This document shows positions 21,126 through 31,955 of a stretch of 64,000 nucleotides of DNA, piece by piece. Every line of letters begins with the position of its first letter. Position 1 is the first letter of the stretch. Made by a program: the position numbers and the translations under genes. Origin of the DNA: Mycobacterium spongiae (GTDB lineage Bacteria > Actinomycetota > Actinomycetes > Mycobacteriales > Mycobacteriaceae). The DNA is taken from positions 2,232,001 to 2,296,000 of the forward strand of contig NZ_CP046600.1 of the NCBI RefSeq assembly GCF_018278905.1, given 5' to 3'. Under the pieces are notes generated by a model that ran no database searches, was not told the origin of the DNA, and was given only the letters and a program-made list of their open reading frames with translations.

Positions 21126-22121
21126 ATGTCGGAGACGGTCAAAGTAGCTGCGATTGCGCTGGCAACAACGAGTGGACGGCTCGCCGAGAACCTTGCGCAT
21201 GTTCGGAACTTGACCGGCGAAGCAGTGTCACGGGGAGCGGACGTCATCGCGCTCCCGGAGTTCTTCACGGGCGCCCTCGCCCCCTCGGATGACGCGTTTC
21301 GGGTCGCACTGCCGGCAGACCACAATCCGGCGACCGATTTTCTCCGCGAGATCGCGACCGAACATCGCCGCTACATTGGCGGGTCGCTGCTCGTCGCAGA
21401 CGGCAACGATTTGTTCAACCGGTACTTTCTGGCCACCCCATCGGGACAGCTGCACACCCACGACAAAGATCTTCCGACGATGTGGGAGAACTGCTTCTAC
21501 ACCAGGGGCAATGATGACGGCGTCTTCGAGACGGAGCTCGGCGGAATCGGTGCCGCAGTCTGCTGGGAGCTCATCCGCACGCAGACGCTGTCCAGGATGG
21601 CCGGTCGCGTCCAGCTCGTCATCACCGGTACGCACTGGTGGGGCCTGCCGAGCAACTGGCCGGGTGTTGCCTACCTGCTGGGGTCGCTGGCGCGCATCAA
21701 TCGAAGGCTCAGCGAGCAAGCGCCGGCCGAGTTCGCGCGGCACTTGGGAGTTCCCGTGATTCAGGCCAGCCATTGCGGGCCGCTAGCCGGCGATTTCTAC
21801 CTCGCTCCGCGGTGGAACGCCAGGCTGCCCTATCGCACCGCGTTCGTTGGGGCCACCCAGATCGTGGACGGACGGGGTCGGGTCGTAGCGCAGCGAAACA
21901 CCGACGAAGGACCCGGTGTGGTCGTCGGCGACGTGCCGGTGGGGCGAGTCCGAAGCGAAGGATCGGTGAGCGCGTTGGATCGATTCTGGATTCCGCGTCT
22001 TCCGGTGCTGCATCGGCTGTATTGGACGCAGCAGAACTGGGCGTGCCAGGGGATGTATGAGCGCGCCGGCCGGGGCAACGGACTACGCGCGGCCGAGCGC
22101 AACGCAACGACGAGCAGCTAG
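21126..22121 (+). CDS. Carbon-nitrogen hydrolase (nitrilase superfamily)
   Basis: 331 aa, ATG at 21126 after GAGGTGGG. All three catalytic residues of the superfamily are visible: Glu in [10 protein letters not shown] (about residue 45), Lys in [12 protein letters not shown] (about 114), and Cys in [10 protein letters not shown] (about 145). It hydrolyses a non-peptide C-N bond (nitrile or amide), probably in the cytoplasm; the substrate is not readable from sequence. Its promoter is shared with the SnoaL-TetR pair. No H37Rv gene is known to me at this position. Confidence 0.88.
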   Translation: MSETVKVAAIALATTSGRLAENLAHVRNLTGEAVSRGADVIALPEFFTGALAPSDDAFRVALPADHNPATDFLREIATEHRRYIGGSLLVADGNDLFNRYFLATPSGQLHTHDKDLPTMWENCFYTRGNDDGVFETELGGIGAAVCWELIRTQTLSRMAGRVQLVITGTHWWGLPSNWPGVAYLLGSLARINRRLSEQAPAEFARHLGVPVIQASHCGPLAGDFYLAPRWNARLPYRTAFVGATQIVDGRGRVVAQRNTDEGPGVVVGDVPVGRVRSEGSVSALDRFWIPRLPVLHRLYWTQQNWACQGMYERAGRGNGLRAAERNATTSS

Positions 22122-22237
22122 TCCGATCCGCGGCAGCGCCCGCGCGATCGCCGCCAACCTCTCGCAACTCCCAGATCGCGATCGGGATGGGCGGCCACGA
22201 CGGGCGCGCGAAGCGATCCGCAGCGATACTGAGACGC

Positions 22238-25045
22238 ATGGTTGAGGCTTCCGATTCTGCGCTGGCACCGATAGGCGACGTCCACCGGACCCGGTTGGGC
22301 CGCGAGGCGACCGAGCCGATGCGTGCCGATATCAGACTGCTCGGTGCAATCCTCGGCGACACCGTCCGGGAGCAGAACGGCGCCGAAGTGTTCGACCTTG
22401 TCGAGCGGGCGCGGGTGGAAGCCTTCCGAGTGCGGCGATCGGAGATCGATCGTTCGGAGATGGCGCGCATGTTCTCGCACATCGACATTCACCAGGCCAT
22501 CCCGGTCATTCGCGCTTTCAGCCATTTCGCGTTGCTGGCCAACGTGGCCGAAGACATCCACCGGGAGCGGCGCCGCGGCATCCACGTCGCTGCGGGCGAA
22601 CCACCGCAGAGCAGCAGTCTGGCTGCCACCTACATTAAACTCGATGCAGCCCAACTGGATTCGGCAACGATCAGCGAAGCTCTCTTCGGTGCGCTGGTGT
22701 CGCCAGTCATCACAGCGCATCCGACGGAAACGCGACGCCGCACCGTTTTCGAGGCCCAGCATCGGATAACCCAACTGATGCGGCTGCATGCGGAGGGGCA
22801 CGCCGAAACCGACGACGGCCGCGACATCGAAACTGAATTGCGCCGCCAGGTCCTGCGTCTGTGGCAGACCGCCCTGATCCGGTTGTCTCGGTTGCCGATA
22901 TCCGACGAGATCGAGGTCGGTCTGCGCTACTATCCGGCTGCGCTGTTCGAGGTGATCCCGCACGTGAACGCCGAGGTGCGGGAAACGTTGCGGGCTCGGT
23001 GGCCGGATGCCGAACTGCCCTCCGAACCCATTCTGCGACCCGGTTCTTGGATCGGCGGTGACCGCGATGGAAACCCCAATGTGACCGCCACGGTCGTTCG
23101 GCTGGCCACCGGTAGCGCCGCCTTCACCGCGTTGGCACACTATCTGGCAGAGCTCACGTCTCTCGCGCAGGAGTTGTCGATGTCGGCGCGATTGATCACG
23201 GTGACACGTCGTTTGGCCGTGCTTGCCGACGCCTGTCCTGAGGGTGCGCGCCACGACGAGCCGTACCGGCGGGCGTTGCTCGTCGTCCGCGGACGACTCA
23301 CCGCAACCGCGGCCAACATCCTGGACTCGCGACCGCAGCACGCGCTGGACCTGGGCCTGCCCGCCTATTCCACGACGGCTGAATTGCAGGCCGACCTTGA
23401 CACCATCGACGCCTCGCTGCGTACTCACGGCGCTGGGCTGATAGCAGATGACCGGCTGGGCCGGCTCCGCGAAGCCGTGCACGTCTTCGGGTTTCATCTC
23501 TCCGGACTCGATATGCGACAGAATTCCGACGTTCACGAAGAGGTGGTCAGCGAGTTGCTGGCGTGGGCGGGTGTGCACCCGGACTATGGCTCGTTGCCGG
23601 AAGACCAGCGCGTCACGCTGCTCAGCACCGAACTCAGCACTCGCCGGCCGCTGGTCGGCCAGCACGCCGGGCTTTCCGACCTGGCGCGCAGCGAGCTCGA
23701 TGTGCTGGCCGCCGCCGCGTACTCGGTTGCCACCTATGGCCCCGCCGCCGTGCCCAACTACATCATTTCGATGTGCAGGTCTGTGTCCGACGTACTCGAG
23801 GCAGCGATCCTGCTGAAAGAGGTCGGCCTGCTGGACGCCGCAGGACCGGAACCGTATTGCCCGGTCGGCATCTCGCCGTTGTTCGAGACGATCGAGGACC
23901 TGCACAACGGGGCGACGATCGTGCAAGCAATGCTGGATCTTCCGCTCTATCGGCAGGTGGTGGCGGCCCGGGGTGGATGCCAGGAGGTGATGCTGGGCTA
24001 TTCCGACTCCAACAAGGACGGCGGATACCTGGCCGCGAACTGGGCGGTCTACCGCGCCGAGCTTGCCCTGGTGGAGACGGCCCGCAAGAACGGAATCCGG
24101 TTGCGCCTCTTTCACGGCCGGGGCGGCACCGTGGGCCGTGGCGGCGGTCCCAGCTATCAGGCGATCCTGGCGCAGCCGCCGGGAGCGGTGCGCGGCTCGC
24201 TGCGTCTCACCGAACAGGGTGAGGTGATCGCCGCCAAGTACGCCGAACCGCAGCTGGCGCGCCGCAATCTGGAGAGCCTGCTGGCGGCCACCCTGGAATC
24301 GACGCTACTGGATGTGGAGGGCCTGGGAGACACGGCGGCGCCGGCCTACGCGGTGCTCGACGAGGTGGCCGCCTTGGCGCAGCGTGCCTATGCCGAATTG
24401 GTCCACGAGACAGCGGGTTTCGTCGAGTACTTCAAGGCCTCCACGCCGGTCAGCGAAATTGGTTCGCTGAACATCGGCAGTCGCCCGACCTCGCGCAAGC
24501 CCACCGCGTCCATCGCGGACCTGCGGGCCATTCCGTGGGTGCTGGCGTGGAGTCAGTCGCGGGTGATGCTGCCGGGTTGGTACGGCACCGGATCGGCGTT
24601 CGAGCAGTGGATCGCCGCGGGTCCCGAATCCGAGGCCGAGCGGCTGGGCGTGTTGCACGACCTGTATGAGCGGTGGCCGTTCTTCCGCAGCGTGCTGTCC
24701 AACATGGCCCAGGTCATGGCCAAAAGCGATCTCGGCCTGGCGGCCCGCTACTCGGAGCTGGTGGCCGACGAAGCCTTGCGGCGGAGGGTGTTTGACAAGA
24801 TCGCCGACGAACACCACCGGACGATTGCCATGTACAAGAAGATCACCGGTCAAGACGACCTGCTTGCCGATAACCCGGCGCTGGCCCGTTCGGTGTTCAA
24901 CCGCTTCCCCTACCTGGAGCCGCTGAACCACCTTCAGGTCGAGCTGCTCCGCCGCTATCGCTCGGGCGAGGACGACGAATTGGTCCAGCGCGGCATTCTG
25001 CTGACCATGAACGGCCTGGCCAGCGCCCTGCGCAATAGTGGGTAA
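22238..25045 (+). CDS. ppc: Phosphoenolpyruvate carboxylase
   Basis: 935 aa from the ATG at 22238 ([13 protein letters not shown]); the frame opens 51 bp earlier, but this start gives the length I recall for mycobacterial PEPC. Catalytic motifs: [12 protein letters not shown] near residue 157, [22 protein letters not shown] near 587, the mobile-loop [13 protein letters not shown] near 625, and GTGSAF near 783. The C-terminus ends in a mobile Gly (RNSG). Adds bicarbonate to PEP to give oxaloacetate, replenishing the TCA cycle. To my knowledge M. tuberculosis lacks ppc and relies on PckA and pyruvate carboxylase, whereas M. leprae and others keep ppc near pgl, as here. Confidence 0.97.
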   Translation: MVEASDSALAPIGDVHRTRLGREATEPMRADIRLLGAILGDTVREQNGAEVFDLVERARVEAFRVRRSEIDRSEMARMFSHIDIHQAIPVIRAFSHFALLANVAEDIHRERRRGIHVAAGEPPQSSSLAATYIKLDAAQLDSATISEALFGALVSPVITAHPTETRRRTVFEAQHRITQLMRLHAEGHAETDDGRDIETELRRQVLRLWQTALIRLSRLPISDEIEVGLRYYPAALFEVIPHVNAEVRETLRARWPDAELPSEPILRPGSWIGGDRDGNPNVTATVVRLATGSAAFTALAHYLAELTSLAQELSMSARLITVTRRLAVLADACPEGARHDEPYRRALLVVRGRLTATAANILDSRPQHALDLGLPAYSTTAELQADLDTIDASLRTHGAGLIADDRLGRLREAVHVFGFHLSGLDMRQNSDVHEEVVSELLAWAGVHPDYGSLPEDQRVTLLSTELSTRRPLVGQHAGLSDLARSELDVLAAAAYSVATYGPAAVPNYIISMCRSVSDVLEAAILLKEVGLLDAAGPEPYCPVGISPLFETIEDLHNGATIVQAMLDLPLYRQVVAARGGCQEVMLGYSDSNKDGGYLAANWAVYRAELALVETARKNGIRLRLFHGRGGTVGRGGGPSYQAILAQPPGAVRGSLRLTEQGEVIAAKYAEPQLARRNLESLLAATLESTLLDVEGLGDTAAPAYAVLDEVAALAQRAYAELVHETAGFVEYFKASTPVSEIGSLNIGSRPTSRKPTASIADLRAIPWVLAWSQSRVMLPGWYGTGSAFEQWIAAGPESEAERLGVLHDLYERWPFFRSVLSNMAQVMAKSDLGLAARYSELVADEALRRRVFDKIADEHHRTIAMYKKITGQDDLLADNPALARSVFNRFPYLEPLNHLQVELLRRYRSGEDDELVQRGILLTMNGLASALRNSG

Positions 25046-25078
25046 GGGCTCAGATAGTCCGAAGATGGCGGTTGGATA

Positions 25079-26869
25079 TTAGCTGGGTGGGCCGGTGGCG
25101 CCGTTGGCGCCGCTAGCGCCGAACAGCCGCCCGCCGGCGCCGCCAGATCCGCCGGGACCCTCACCAGTGCCGCCGTCGCCGCCATTGCCGCCGTTGCCGA
25201 TGAGAACCGCGTTGCCTCCGTTGCCGCCCATCCCACCAGTATTGAGGTTGCTGGCCCCGCCGGTCCCCCCATTACCCCCGCTGCCGATCAGCCCAGAGCC
25301 ACCGCCGGCACCGCCGGCACCGCCGATCTGGGAGGGACCAACCGTGGCCGAGCCGCCCATCCCGCCTTGTCCGCCGGACCCTATGAAGTACCCGCCGTTG
25401 CCGCCGGTGCCGCCAGCTCCGCCGACCGCACTCACGACGCCATTCGCAGCTGCACCACCGTTGCCGCCGACGCCGCCGGCGCCCCACAACAAAGCAGACC
25501 CACCGCTACCGCCAGCTCCACCAGTCTCCTGAGCGGCGCCACCCGCACCGCCGGGGCCGCCACTGCCAAACAGCCCTGCTGCGCCGCCTCGACCGCCGTC
25601 CCCGCCGGTGCTGCCGACCTGGGTTCCGACATTGAAGCCGCCGGTGCCAGTGCCGCCCATCCCGCCGTTGCGGCCGAACCCGTTGATGAGTGCGCCGTTC
25701 CCGGCGTTCCCGCCGTTGCCGCCGAACGTATAGCCGTCCCCGCCGGCACCGCCCAAACCGCTGCCGCCGTCGCCACCAGCGAACAGCCCGCCGTGCCCGC
25801 CGTCACCGCCAGCTCCACCCAAGCCTTCCGCGAGGGCGACGAGCCCGTCGCCGGCAGCACCCCCGGTGCCGCCGAAACCGCCGGTACCGAACAGCAACCC
25901 GCCATTGCCGCCCACACCGCCATTTCCGGCTCTCACAAAGGTATCTGCTTGGATATTCTCGGTCGTCCCGCCGTTGCCGCCGAACCCGCCCAAGCCGATG
26001 AGCCCCGCCGAACCGCCGTTACCGCCGTTACCGGCATAGGAATGCAAGGCACCGGGCGCGCCGTTGCCGCCCAGGCCGCCGGTACCGCCGTTACCGACCA
26101 GCAACCCGCCACTTCCACCGTGGCCGCCGGCACCCCCGAAGAGCATGTCCCCGCCCCCGACGCCGCCATTGCCGCCGTTTCCGCCTGCCCCCCAGAGCCC
26201 GGCGGCGCCGCCCGCGCCGCCAGCCCCGCCGAATCCGTCTACCGCGGCCGCCCCACCATTGCCACCGGCGCCGCCTGAGCCGAACAACACTCCGCCACTG
26301 CCGCCGAGACCGCCCGCCGGGGCGAACACGGAAATGCCGGCCCCGGCGGCACCACCGTTGCCGCCGTTGCCGATCAGCCCAGCGTTGCCCCCGTTGCCGC
26401 CGACCTGGCCGGCCGCGCCGGATCCGCCGTTGCCGCCGTTCCCATACAACAACCCGCCAGGCCCGCCGGCCTGCCCGGTTCCAGGCGCCCCGTCGGCGCC
26501 ATTGCCGATCAGCGGACGGTTCAACAGCGCTCGGGTGGGCGCGTTGACCACTGCGAGCAGGTTCTGCTCGATGTCTTGTAGCGCAACGTTGGCGGCCTCA
26601 GCGGCTGCATACCTGTCCCCGCTGGCACTCATGGCCAGCGAGAATTGCTCATGGAACTGTGCCGCCTGGGCACTGAGAACCTGATAGGCGCGGGCGTGCC
26701 CCGCGAATACTGACGCTAGCGCCTGCGAGACTTCATCGGCACCGGCTGCTAGCACCTCCGTCGTCGGGACTAAGGCCGACGCATTGGCCGCGTCTAACGC
26801 CGTTCGAATGTTCTCCACATTGGTTGCAGCTGCGGCTAGCAGTTCTGGTGCTGCGATTACGTATGACAT
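25079..26869 (-). CDS. PE_PGRS family protein
   Basis: 596 aa, ATG at 26869. Residues 1 to about 95 are the PE domain (SYVIAAPELLAAAATNVENI, with PE at 8-9 and the helical hairpin). A short linker with a GRPLI-like element (NRPLIGNGADG) follows, then about 450 residues of PGRS repeats, mostly GGxGGxGG and GNGGNGG units, ending GPPS. PE_PGRS proteins are exported by ESX-5-type systems and anchored at the surface. It faces ppc, 33 bp between stops. It occupies the place of M. tuberculosis PE_PGRS26 (Rv1441c). Confidence 0.95.
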   Translation of the reverse strand: MSYVIAAPELLAAAATNVENIRTALDAANASALVPTTEVLAAGADEVSQALASVFAGHARAYQVLSAQAAQFHEQFSLAMSASGDRYAAAEAANVALQDIEQNLLAVVNAPTRALLNRPLIGNGADGAPGTGQAGGPGGLLYGNGGNGGSGAAGQVGGNGGNAGLIGNGGNGGAAGAGISVFAPAGGLGGSGGVLFGSGGAGGNGGAAAVDGFGGAGGAGGAAGLWGAGGNGGNGGVGGGDMLFGGAGGHGGSGGLLVGNGGTGGLGGNGAPGALHSYAGNGGNGGSAGLIGLGGFGGNGGTTENIQADTFVRAGNGGVGGNGGLLFGTGGFGGTGGAAGDGLVALAEGLGGAGGDGGHGGLFAGGDGGSGLGGAGGDGYTFGGNGGNAGNGALINGFGRNGGMGGTGTGGFNVGTQVGSTGGDGGRGGAAGLFGSGGPGGAGGAAQETGGAGGSGGSALLWGAGGVGGNGGAAANGVVSAVGGAGGTGGNGGYFIGSGGQGGMGGSATVGPSQIGGAGGAGGGSGLIGSGGNGGTGGASNLNTGGMGGNGGNAVLIGNGGNGGDGGTGEGPGGSGGAGGRLFGASGANGATGPPS

Positions 26870-26981
26870 TATGCCCCCACACGAGTCACCCCTCGAATTC
26901 TGCTGACATTACGCCTGGGGTTGGCCTTAGTGGCCAAAATGCTCAACTACACAGCCCGCCGAATTTGCGCGCGGTGCGCGG

Positions 26982-27380
26982 TCAATACGCCGTCCGGTTC
27001 CGTAGCCTGTCCAGCACGCCACGTACTGCGTGCTCGGTGGCTGAGAATGGCGACATCATGGTCTCGCTCAAACTGACGATGTAGTCCATCCGATCGACGA
27101 TGGCCTCCACCGGCTGGAGCAGTACGATGAGCCGTTTCGCGAGATCGTCCAGGCTGGACAGGGTGCCGTCAAGATGATCGAGGCCGCTTTCCATACGTTC
27201 CACCGTCGCGTTGAGGGCCGAGAGCGACCGGTTGAGCTCTACCAGGGAATCGCCCAACCCGCCGAGGACGCCTTCGACCTGCTCGACGGTCTTGTCGGCG
27301 TTGAGCGCAGCCTGGGTGAGGGTCTTCATTCGCGTTCGCGTGGGCGCGGGCCGGCCGCTTCTGTCTGCCATGAGGGTCAT
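26982..27380 (-). CDS. Small conserved helical protein downstream of pgl (Rv1444c-like)
   Basis: 132 aa from ATG 27380; ATG 27371 is a close alternative (MTLMADRSGRP). The central part (LNADKTVEQVEGVLGGLGDS to RLIVLLQPVEAIVDRMDYIV) is a long amphipathic heptad-like helix with Leu, Val and Ile spaced 3-4 apart, suggesting a coiled coil. It starts 16 bp after the pgl stop and is the last gene of the pentose phosphate operon. M. tuberculosis has a similar small protein of unknown function there (Rv1444c, from memory). The role is unknown. Confidence 0.8.
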   Translation of the reverse strand: MTLMADRSGRPAPTRTRMKTLTQAALNADKTVEQVEGVLGGLGDSLVELNRSLSALNATVERMESGLDHLDGTLSSLDDLAKRLIVLLQPVEAIVDRMDYIVSLSETMMSPFSATEHAVRGVLDRLRNRTAY

Positions 27381-27396
27381 TATGACCCCGGCGCTG

Positions 27397-28140
27397 TCAG
27401 CCGGGAAGCCTCGCCGCGGCGTCGCGGTCGAGCAGCCAGACCGTGTTCTCGCGCCCAACAGCTCCGGCCGCCGGCACGTCCACCGGGTCGGCGCCGCCGA
27501 TCGCGGCGGCCACCGCTTCCGCCTTCGCTGCTCCGGACACCATCAGCCACACCTCGCGGGAACGTTGGATTGCGTTCAGTGTTAAGGTGATTCGCTGCGG
27601 CGGCGGTTTCGGCGAGTCTGCGACCCCGACCACAGTGCGGGTGGCTTCCCGCACCGCCGCAGTGTGGGGGAACAGGGAGTTGATGTGGCCCTCGGGACCC
27701 ATCCCCAACAGATGAACGTCAAAATCCGGTGCTGGATCACCGGATGCGGCGTTGGCGGCGAGGACTTGCTCGTAAGCCAGGGCGGCCGCGTCCAGGTCGG
27801 TGCCGTACTCGCTGTCGCTCGCGGCCATGGGGTGGACTTGGCTTGCGGGAATATCGACGTGATCAAGCAACGCCGCCCGCGCTTGCTTGGCGTTGCGCTC
27901 GCCGTCATCTTCGGGTACGTAGCGATCGTCGCCCCAGAACAGATGCACCCGGGACCAGTCGACCTGTGCGCTCTGGTTCGCCAGGTACCGGAGCAGCGCT
28001 ATCCCGTTACCGCCACCGGTCAACACGATCATCGCCCGCCCCCTGGCCGCCACCGCGCTGGCGATGGCGCCCACCAAGCGCTTACCTGCGGCCCCGACCA
28101 GGATGGCGCTGTCCGGGAAGATCTCGATGTTTCTGCTCAC
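27397..28140 (-). CDS. pgl: 6-phosphogluconolactonase
   Basis: 247 aa from the GTG at 28140, which overlaps the opcA stop (GTGA); the longer frame to 28224 overlaps opcA and is rejected. Conserved segments: [30 protein letters not shown] (the usual active-site region), and [15 protein letters not shown]. Hydrolyses 6-phosphogluconolactone to 6-phosphogluconate, the second step of the oxidative pentose phosphate pathway, right after Zwf. Also called devB in older annotations. Confidence 0.96.
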   Translation of the reverse strand: MSRNIEIFPDSAILVGAAGKRLVGAIASAVAARGRAMIVLTGGGNGIALLRYLANQSAQVDWSRVHLFWGDDRYVPEDDGERNAKQARAALLDHVDIPASQVHPMAASDSEYGTDLDAAALAYEQVLAANAASGDPAPDFDVHLLGMGPEGHINSLFPHTAAVREATRTVVGVADSPKPPPQRITLTLNAIQRSREVWLMVSGAAKAEAVAAAIGGADPVDVPAAGAVGRENTVWLLDRDAAARLPG

Positions 28141-29048
28141 ACGTATTGCACCTGCTTGAGGCCTTCGAGGGCGCTCAGGTAGATCTCGTCGGGATCCAGC
28201 CTGCGCAGGTCCTCGGCGAGGCATTCACCAGTTACCCTGCGCGCCAACAGAACCAGGACGTCCGGCTTTGCGGTTCGACTCAGGGTCGCGGTCACTCCTT
28301 CCTGGGGCCGACTGAGCGTAATGCTCTCGCTTTTGCGCACCAGCTCCACTCTGAGGTCGCCCACCGCTCGGCGCACCGGCCCATCGATCGTGCTGGCCAG
28401 CCAGCCCGCCAGGATATCGAGCGCGGGCTCAGTCTTCAGCCCGGAGACGAGGGCAGATTCGATCGGCTCGTGCGGCGCCTGGTCGACAGCTGAGGTGAGT
28501 AGCGCGCGCCAATAGGTGATGCGGCTCCAAGCCAGGTCGGTGTCTCCCGCACTGTAGCCGGCCCGCCGGCTCTTGATCGCAGACAGTGGATCGATGGCGT
28601 TGGTGGCATCGGTGATACGTCGAATTGCCAGCCTGCCCAACGGATCCTGGGCCGGTGCTGCCGGCGCGACATCGGGCCACCAGGCTACCACCGGGATGTC
28701 GGGGAGAAGGAATGGGACGACCACGCTGTCGGCATGGCCGGAGAGCGGACCCGACAGTCGTAAGACAACAATCTCGCCCGCATGGGCGTCGCCGCCGACG
28801 CGCAGTTGCGCATCCAATCGCGGTTGGTCGGCGTAGGGATCGCCCCTCATCGTGACGATGATTCGGCTGGGATGTTCGTGGCTGGCGTCGTTGGCGGCTT
28901 CGATGGACTCCTCGAGCATGGCGTCGCTGTCTGGAGCGATGAGGAGCGTCAGCACTCGCCCCATTGCGATGGCGCCGATTTTTTCCCGCAGCTCGTCGAG
29001 CTTCTTGTTAACCGCCGTCGTGGTGGTGTCTGGCAGGTCGACGATCAT
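28137..29048 (-). CDS. opcA: Glucose-6-phosphate dehydrogenase assembly protein OpcA
   Basis: 303 aa, the family length. Contains [15 protein letters not shown], the conserved [15 protein letters not shown] segment, and [10 protein letters not shown]. OpcA associates with Zwf and is needed for its activity or assembly in actinobacteria and cyanobacteria. Its ATG (29048) lies at the end of the fourth 53-bp repeat, and its ribosome binding site (GGAGGAGAGG) is supplied by that repeat. Translation is probably coupled to the repeat's mini-ORF, whose stop overlaps the opcA start. Confidence 0.96.
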   Translation of the reverse strand: MIVDLPDTTTTAVNKKLDELREKIGAIAMGRVLTLLIAPDSDAMLEESIEAANDASHEHPSRIIVTMRGDPYADQPRLDAQLRVGGDAHAGEIVVLRLSGPLSGHADSVVVPFLLPDIPVVAWWPDVAPAAPAQDPLGRLAIRRITDATNAIDPLSAIKSRRAGYSAGDTDLAWSRITYWRALLTSAVDQAPHEPIESALVSGLKTEPALDILAGWLASTIDGPVRRAVGDLRVELVRKSESITLSRPQEGVTATLSRTAKPDVLVLLARRVTGECLAEDLRRLDPDEIYLSALEGLKQVQYV

Positions 29049-29257
29049 TGGCGCCTCTCCTCCTCATCGCTTCGCTCTGCATCGTCGCCGGCGCGGATCA
29101 TTGGCGCCGCTCCTCCTCATCGCTTCGCTCTGCATCGTCGCCGGCGCGGATCATTGGCGCCGCTCCTCCTCATCGCTTCGCTCTGCATCGTCGCCGGCGC
29201 GGATCATTGGCGCCGCTCCTCCTCATCGCTTCGCTCTGCATCGTCACCGGCGCGGCT
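29046..29257 (-). repeat. MIRU-type cluster: four 53-bp direct repeats between zwf and opcA
   Basis: Four tandem units with an exact 53-bp period (anchors at 29046, 29099, 29152, 29205 and 29258). On the minus strand each unit is an ATG, a 17-codon body, a GAGGAGGAG ribosome site and a TGA overlapping the next ATG. The array fills exactly the space between the zwf stop and the opcA start, both parts of ATGA overlaps. This is the hallmark of mycobacterial interspersed repetitive units, which sit at overlapping stop-start sites in operons. Units differ by only a few bases, so copy number is probably variable between strains. Confidence 0.9.
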
Positions 29258-29260
29258 CAT
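29204..29260 (-). CDS. MIRU mini-ORF 1 (18 aa)
   Basis: Reads [18 protein letters not shown] and stops at a TGA overlapping the next repeat's ATG. Its own ATG overlaps the zwf stop (CCATGA). Three further units at 29151-29207, 29098-29154 and 29045-29101 encode the same peptide with Ile at position 2. Differences between units are otherwise synonymous. It may be translated as part of a re-initiation chain that hands ribosomes from zwf to opcA; whether the peptide itself has a function is unknown. Confidence 0.45.
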   Translation of the reverse strand: MSRAGDDAERSDEEERRQ

Positions 29261-30822
29261 GGCCGGCGCCATTCCCGGCCCGTCCGGCGCAGCATTTCAA
29301 CGGCGGAATCCGGACCCCAGGTGCCGGCCTCGTAGGGGTCGGGTGCGCCGTGTGCCGCCCAGTTGTCGAGGGCCGGATCCAATATCTTCCAAGCCAACTC
29401 GACCTCGGCATTGACCGGGAACAGCGACGGTTCACCAAGGAGCACGTCGAGGATCAGCCGTTCGTAGGCCTCCGGCGAATCCTCGGCGAAAGCCGAGCCA
29501 TAGGAGAAGTCCATGTTGACATCGCGGACCTCCATCGCGGTGCCGGGCACCTTGGACCCGAATCGCAACGTGACACCCTCATCCGGCTGAACCCGGATGA
29601 CCATCGCGTTGGTCCCGAGTTCATCGGTCATGGTGGCATCGAATGGCAGATGGGGTGCTCGCTTGAAGACCAGAGCGATCTCGGTGACCCTGCGACCCAG
29701 TCGTTTTCCGGTTCGCAGGTAGAACGGAACCCCGGCCCAACGGCGAGTATCGACCTCCAAGGTGATGGCGGCGAATGTCTCGGTCGTAGAGTCGTTGGCG
29801 AACCCTTCCTCGTCAAGCAGTCCGACCACCTTTTCCCCGCCCTGCCAGCCCGCGGCGTACTGGCCGCGGCTGGTGGTCTCGTCGAGCGGCTCGGCCAGAT
29901 GCGTCGCCGAGAGCACCTTGATTTTCTCGGCCTGCAACGCTGCCGGGTTAAAGCTGACCGGCTCTTCCATCGCGGTCAGCGCCAGCAACTGCATGAGATG
30001 GTTTTGGATCACATCGCGCGCCGCGCCGATACCATCGTAGTAGCCGGCTCGGCCGCCCAGACCAATGTCTTCGGCCATGGTGATCTGGACGTGGTCGACG
30101 TAGTGCGCGTTCCAGATGGGGTCAAACAGCTGATTGGCGAAGCGCAGCGCCAGGATGTTCTGCACTGTCTCCTTGCCCAGATAGTGGTCGATCCGGAAGA
30201 CCGACTCTTCCGGAAACACCGCATTGACCGCCTTGTTCAGGTCGCGCGCGCTCGCAAGATCGTGGCCGAAGGGCTTCTCGATGACCACCCGGCTCCACCT
30301 GTTGCCCTGTGGGCGAGCCAATCCGGACCTGTGCAGCTGTTCGCTGACGACCGGGAAGGACTTGGGTGGGATCGCAAGGTAGAAGGCGTGGTTGCCGCCA
30401 GTGCCGCGCTCGATATCGAGCTTTTCGAGCGTTTCCGCTAGGCGGCCAAAGGCGACGTCGTCGTCGAAAGAGCCTGGCACGAAACGGAAGCCCTCGGCCA
30501 GTCGGTCCCAATTCTGCTGGCGAAATGGGGTTCGGCAGTGCTCCTTGACGGCCTCGTACACCACTTTGCCGAAGTCTTGGGAGTCCCAGTCCCGACGGGC
30601 GAAGCCCACCAGCGCGAAGGTGGGTGGCAGCAATCCGCGGCTTGCGAGGTCGTAGATGGCCGGCATCACCTTCTTGCGGGCCAGGTCGCCAGTCACGCCG
30701 AAAATCACCATGCCGCACGGGCCGGCGATTCTGGGTAGCCGCTTGTCCCGCTTGTCCCGCAACGGGTTGCGCCACTGTCCCGACGCGGCAGCGTGCGCGG
30801 CTTCAGAGCGGGCCGGGCTCAT
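29257..30822 (-). CDS. zwf: Glucose-6-phosphate 1-dehydrogenase
   Basis: 521 aa; the ATG overlaps the tal stop (ATGA). NADP-binding [15 protein letters not shown] near residues 40-55, the active-site [13 protein letters not shown] near 210, and conserved IEKPFGHDL. Oxidises glucose 6-phosphate to 6-phosphogluconolactone, producing NADPH. It corresponds to zwf2 of M. tuberculosis by position. Downstream the operon continues through the 53-bp repeat array into opcA, its assembly partner. Confidence 0.97.
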   Translation of the reverse strand: MSPARSEAAHAAASGQWRNPLRDKRDKRLPRIAGPCGMVIFGVTGDLARKKVMPAIYDLASRGLLPPTFALVGFARRDWDSQDFGKVVYEAVKEHCRTPFRQQNWDRLAEGFRFVPGSFDDDVAFGRLAETLEKLDIERGTGGNHAFYLAIPPKSFPVVSEQLHRSGLARPQGNRWSRVVIEKPFGHDLASARDLNKAVNAVFPEESVFRIDHYLGKETVQNILALRFANQLFDPIWNAHYVDHVQITMAEDIGLGGRAGYYDGIGAARDVIQNHLMQLLALTAMEEPVSFNPAALQAEKIKVLSATHLAEPLDETTSRGQYAAGWQGGEKVVGLLDEEGFANDSTTETFAAITLEVDTRRWAGVPFYLRTGKRLGRRVTEIALVFKRAPHLPFDATMTDELGTNAMVIRVQPDEGVTLRFGSKVPGTAMEVRDVNMDFSYGSAFAEDSPEAYERLILDVLLGEPSLFPVNAEVELAWKILDPALDNWAAHGAPDPYEAGTWGPDSAVEMLRRTGREWRRP

Positions 30823-31940
30823 TTGGCGACGGTGTCGAGCTGCGCCTGGATCTCGGTGAGGAGCTCGTTCCAGGAGGCCTCGAATTTTTGCACGCCTTCG
30901 TTCTCCAACACAGTGAACACATCGGGCAGGTCGATCCCCACCTGTTGCAGCGAGGCGAAGACCTCGTTGGCATCCGAAGCGGTGCCGCTGACCGTGTCAC
31001 CGCGGACCACACCGTGATCGGCGACGGCGTCCATCGTCTTCTCCGGCATAGTGTTCACGGTGTTGGGCGCGACCAGCTCAGTGACATACAGGGTGTCCGA
31101 GTAGTCGGGGTTCTTGACGCCGGTCGAAGCCCACAGTGGGCGCTGCACCCGGGCGCCAGCGGCCTTGAGCGCGCGGTAGCGGTCACCATTGTCGAAGACA
31201 TCCTGGTAGGCGGCGTATGCCAGCCGGGCATTGGCGACGCCCGCCTGGCCCCGCAGCAACCGAGCCTGCTCCGAGCCGATCTTTTCCAACCGCTTGTCGA
31301 TCTCTGTGTCTACACGGGAGACGAAAAATGATGCCACGGAATGGATCTTGGCCAGGTCATGTCCAGCTTCGTGCGCTTTTTCCATACCGGCGAGGTAGGC
31401 ATCCATCACTTCGCGGTGTCGCTCAACGGAGAAGATGAGCGTGACGTTGACCGAAATACCCTCCGCCAGCACGGTAGTGATGGCCGGCAAGCCCGCTTTG
31501 GTCGCCGGAATTTTGATGAGCAGATTCGGCCTGTCGACAATTTTCCACAGTTCAACGGCCTGCTGGATGGTCTTGTCGGTTTCGTGGGCTAGCCGGGGAT
31601 CGACTTCAATCGACACGCGGCCATCGACCCCGCGGGAAGCCTCCCATTCACGCGCCAGCACGTCGCACGCATTGCGTACGTCGTCGGTCGTGACGGTGCG
31701 AACGGTGGCATCGACGTCGGCGCCACGCTCGGCTAGCTCGGCCACTTGGGCGTCGTAGTCATGGCCTTCCGCCAGGGCCTTCTGGAAGATCGACGGGTTG
31801 GTGGTGACGCCAACAACGCTCTTGGTGTCAATGAGCTCCTGAAGGTTGCCGGACCGCAACCGGTCTCGCGACAAATCATCGAGCCAGACTGACACCCCGG
31901 CGGCACTCAACGCGGCGAGGTTGGGGTTCTGATCGGCCAT
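30819..31940 (-). CDS. tal: Transaldolase
   Basis: 373 aa. Contains [14 protein letters not shown] near the N-terminus and the Schiff-base lysine in [12 protein letters not shown]. It belongs to the long actinobacterial type-2 transaldolases. Exchanges a dihydroxyacetone unit between sedoheptulose 7-phosphate and glyceraldehyde 3-phosphate. Start ATG 31940 with GGGAG nearby, 15 bp after the tkt stop; its stop overlaps the zwf start. Confidence 0.97.
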   Translation of the reverse strand: MADQNPNLAALSAAGVSVWLDDLSRDRLRSGNLQELIDTKSVVGVTTNPSIFQKALAEGHDYDAQVAELAERGADVDATVRTVTTDDVRNACDVLAREWEASRGVDGRVSIEVDPRLAHETDKTIQQAVELWKIVDRPNLLIKIPATKAGLPAITTVLAEGISVNVTLIFSVERHREVMDAYLAGMEKAHEAGHDLAKIHSVASFFVSRVDTEIDKRLEKIGSEQARLLRGQAGVANARLAYAAYQDVFDNGDRYRALKAAGARVQRPLWASTGVKNPDYSDTLYVTELVAPNTVNTMPEKTMDAVADHGVVRGDTVSGTASDANEVFASLQQVGIDLPDVFTVLENEGVQKFEASWNELLTEIQAQLDTVAK

Positions 31941-31955
31941 CTGAATCTCCCTTTC

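Noticed and set aside
22118..24115. 665-codon minus-strand frame opposite ppc
   Set aside because: ppc on the plus strand has every catalytic motif; the opposite frame has no recognisable domain and is a GC-codon shadow.
25095..26684. Plus-strand Pro-rich frames over the PE_PGRS gene
   Set aside because: Antisense of Gly codons gives Pro runs; the minus strand has a complete PE domain.
28852..30441. 529-codon plus-strand frame opposite opcA and zwf
   Set aside because: It contains the MIRU repeats as direct peptide repeats and overlaps zwf completely; no ribosome site or family.
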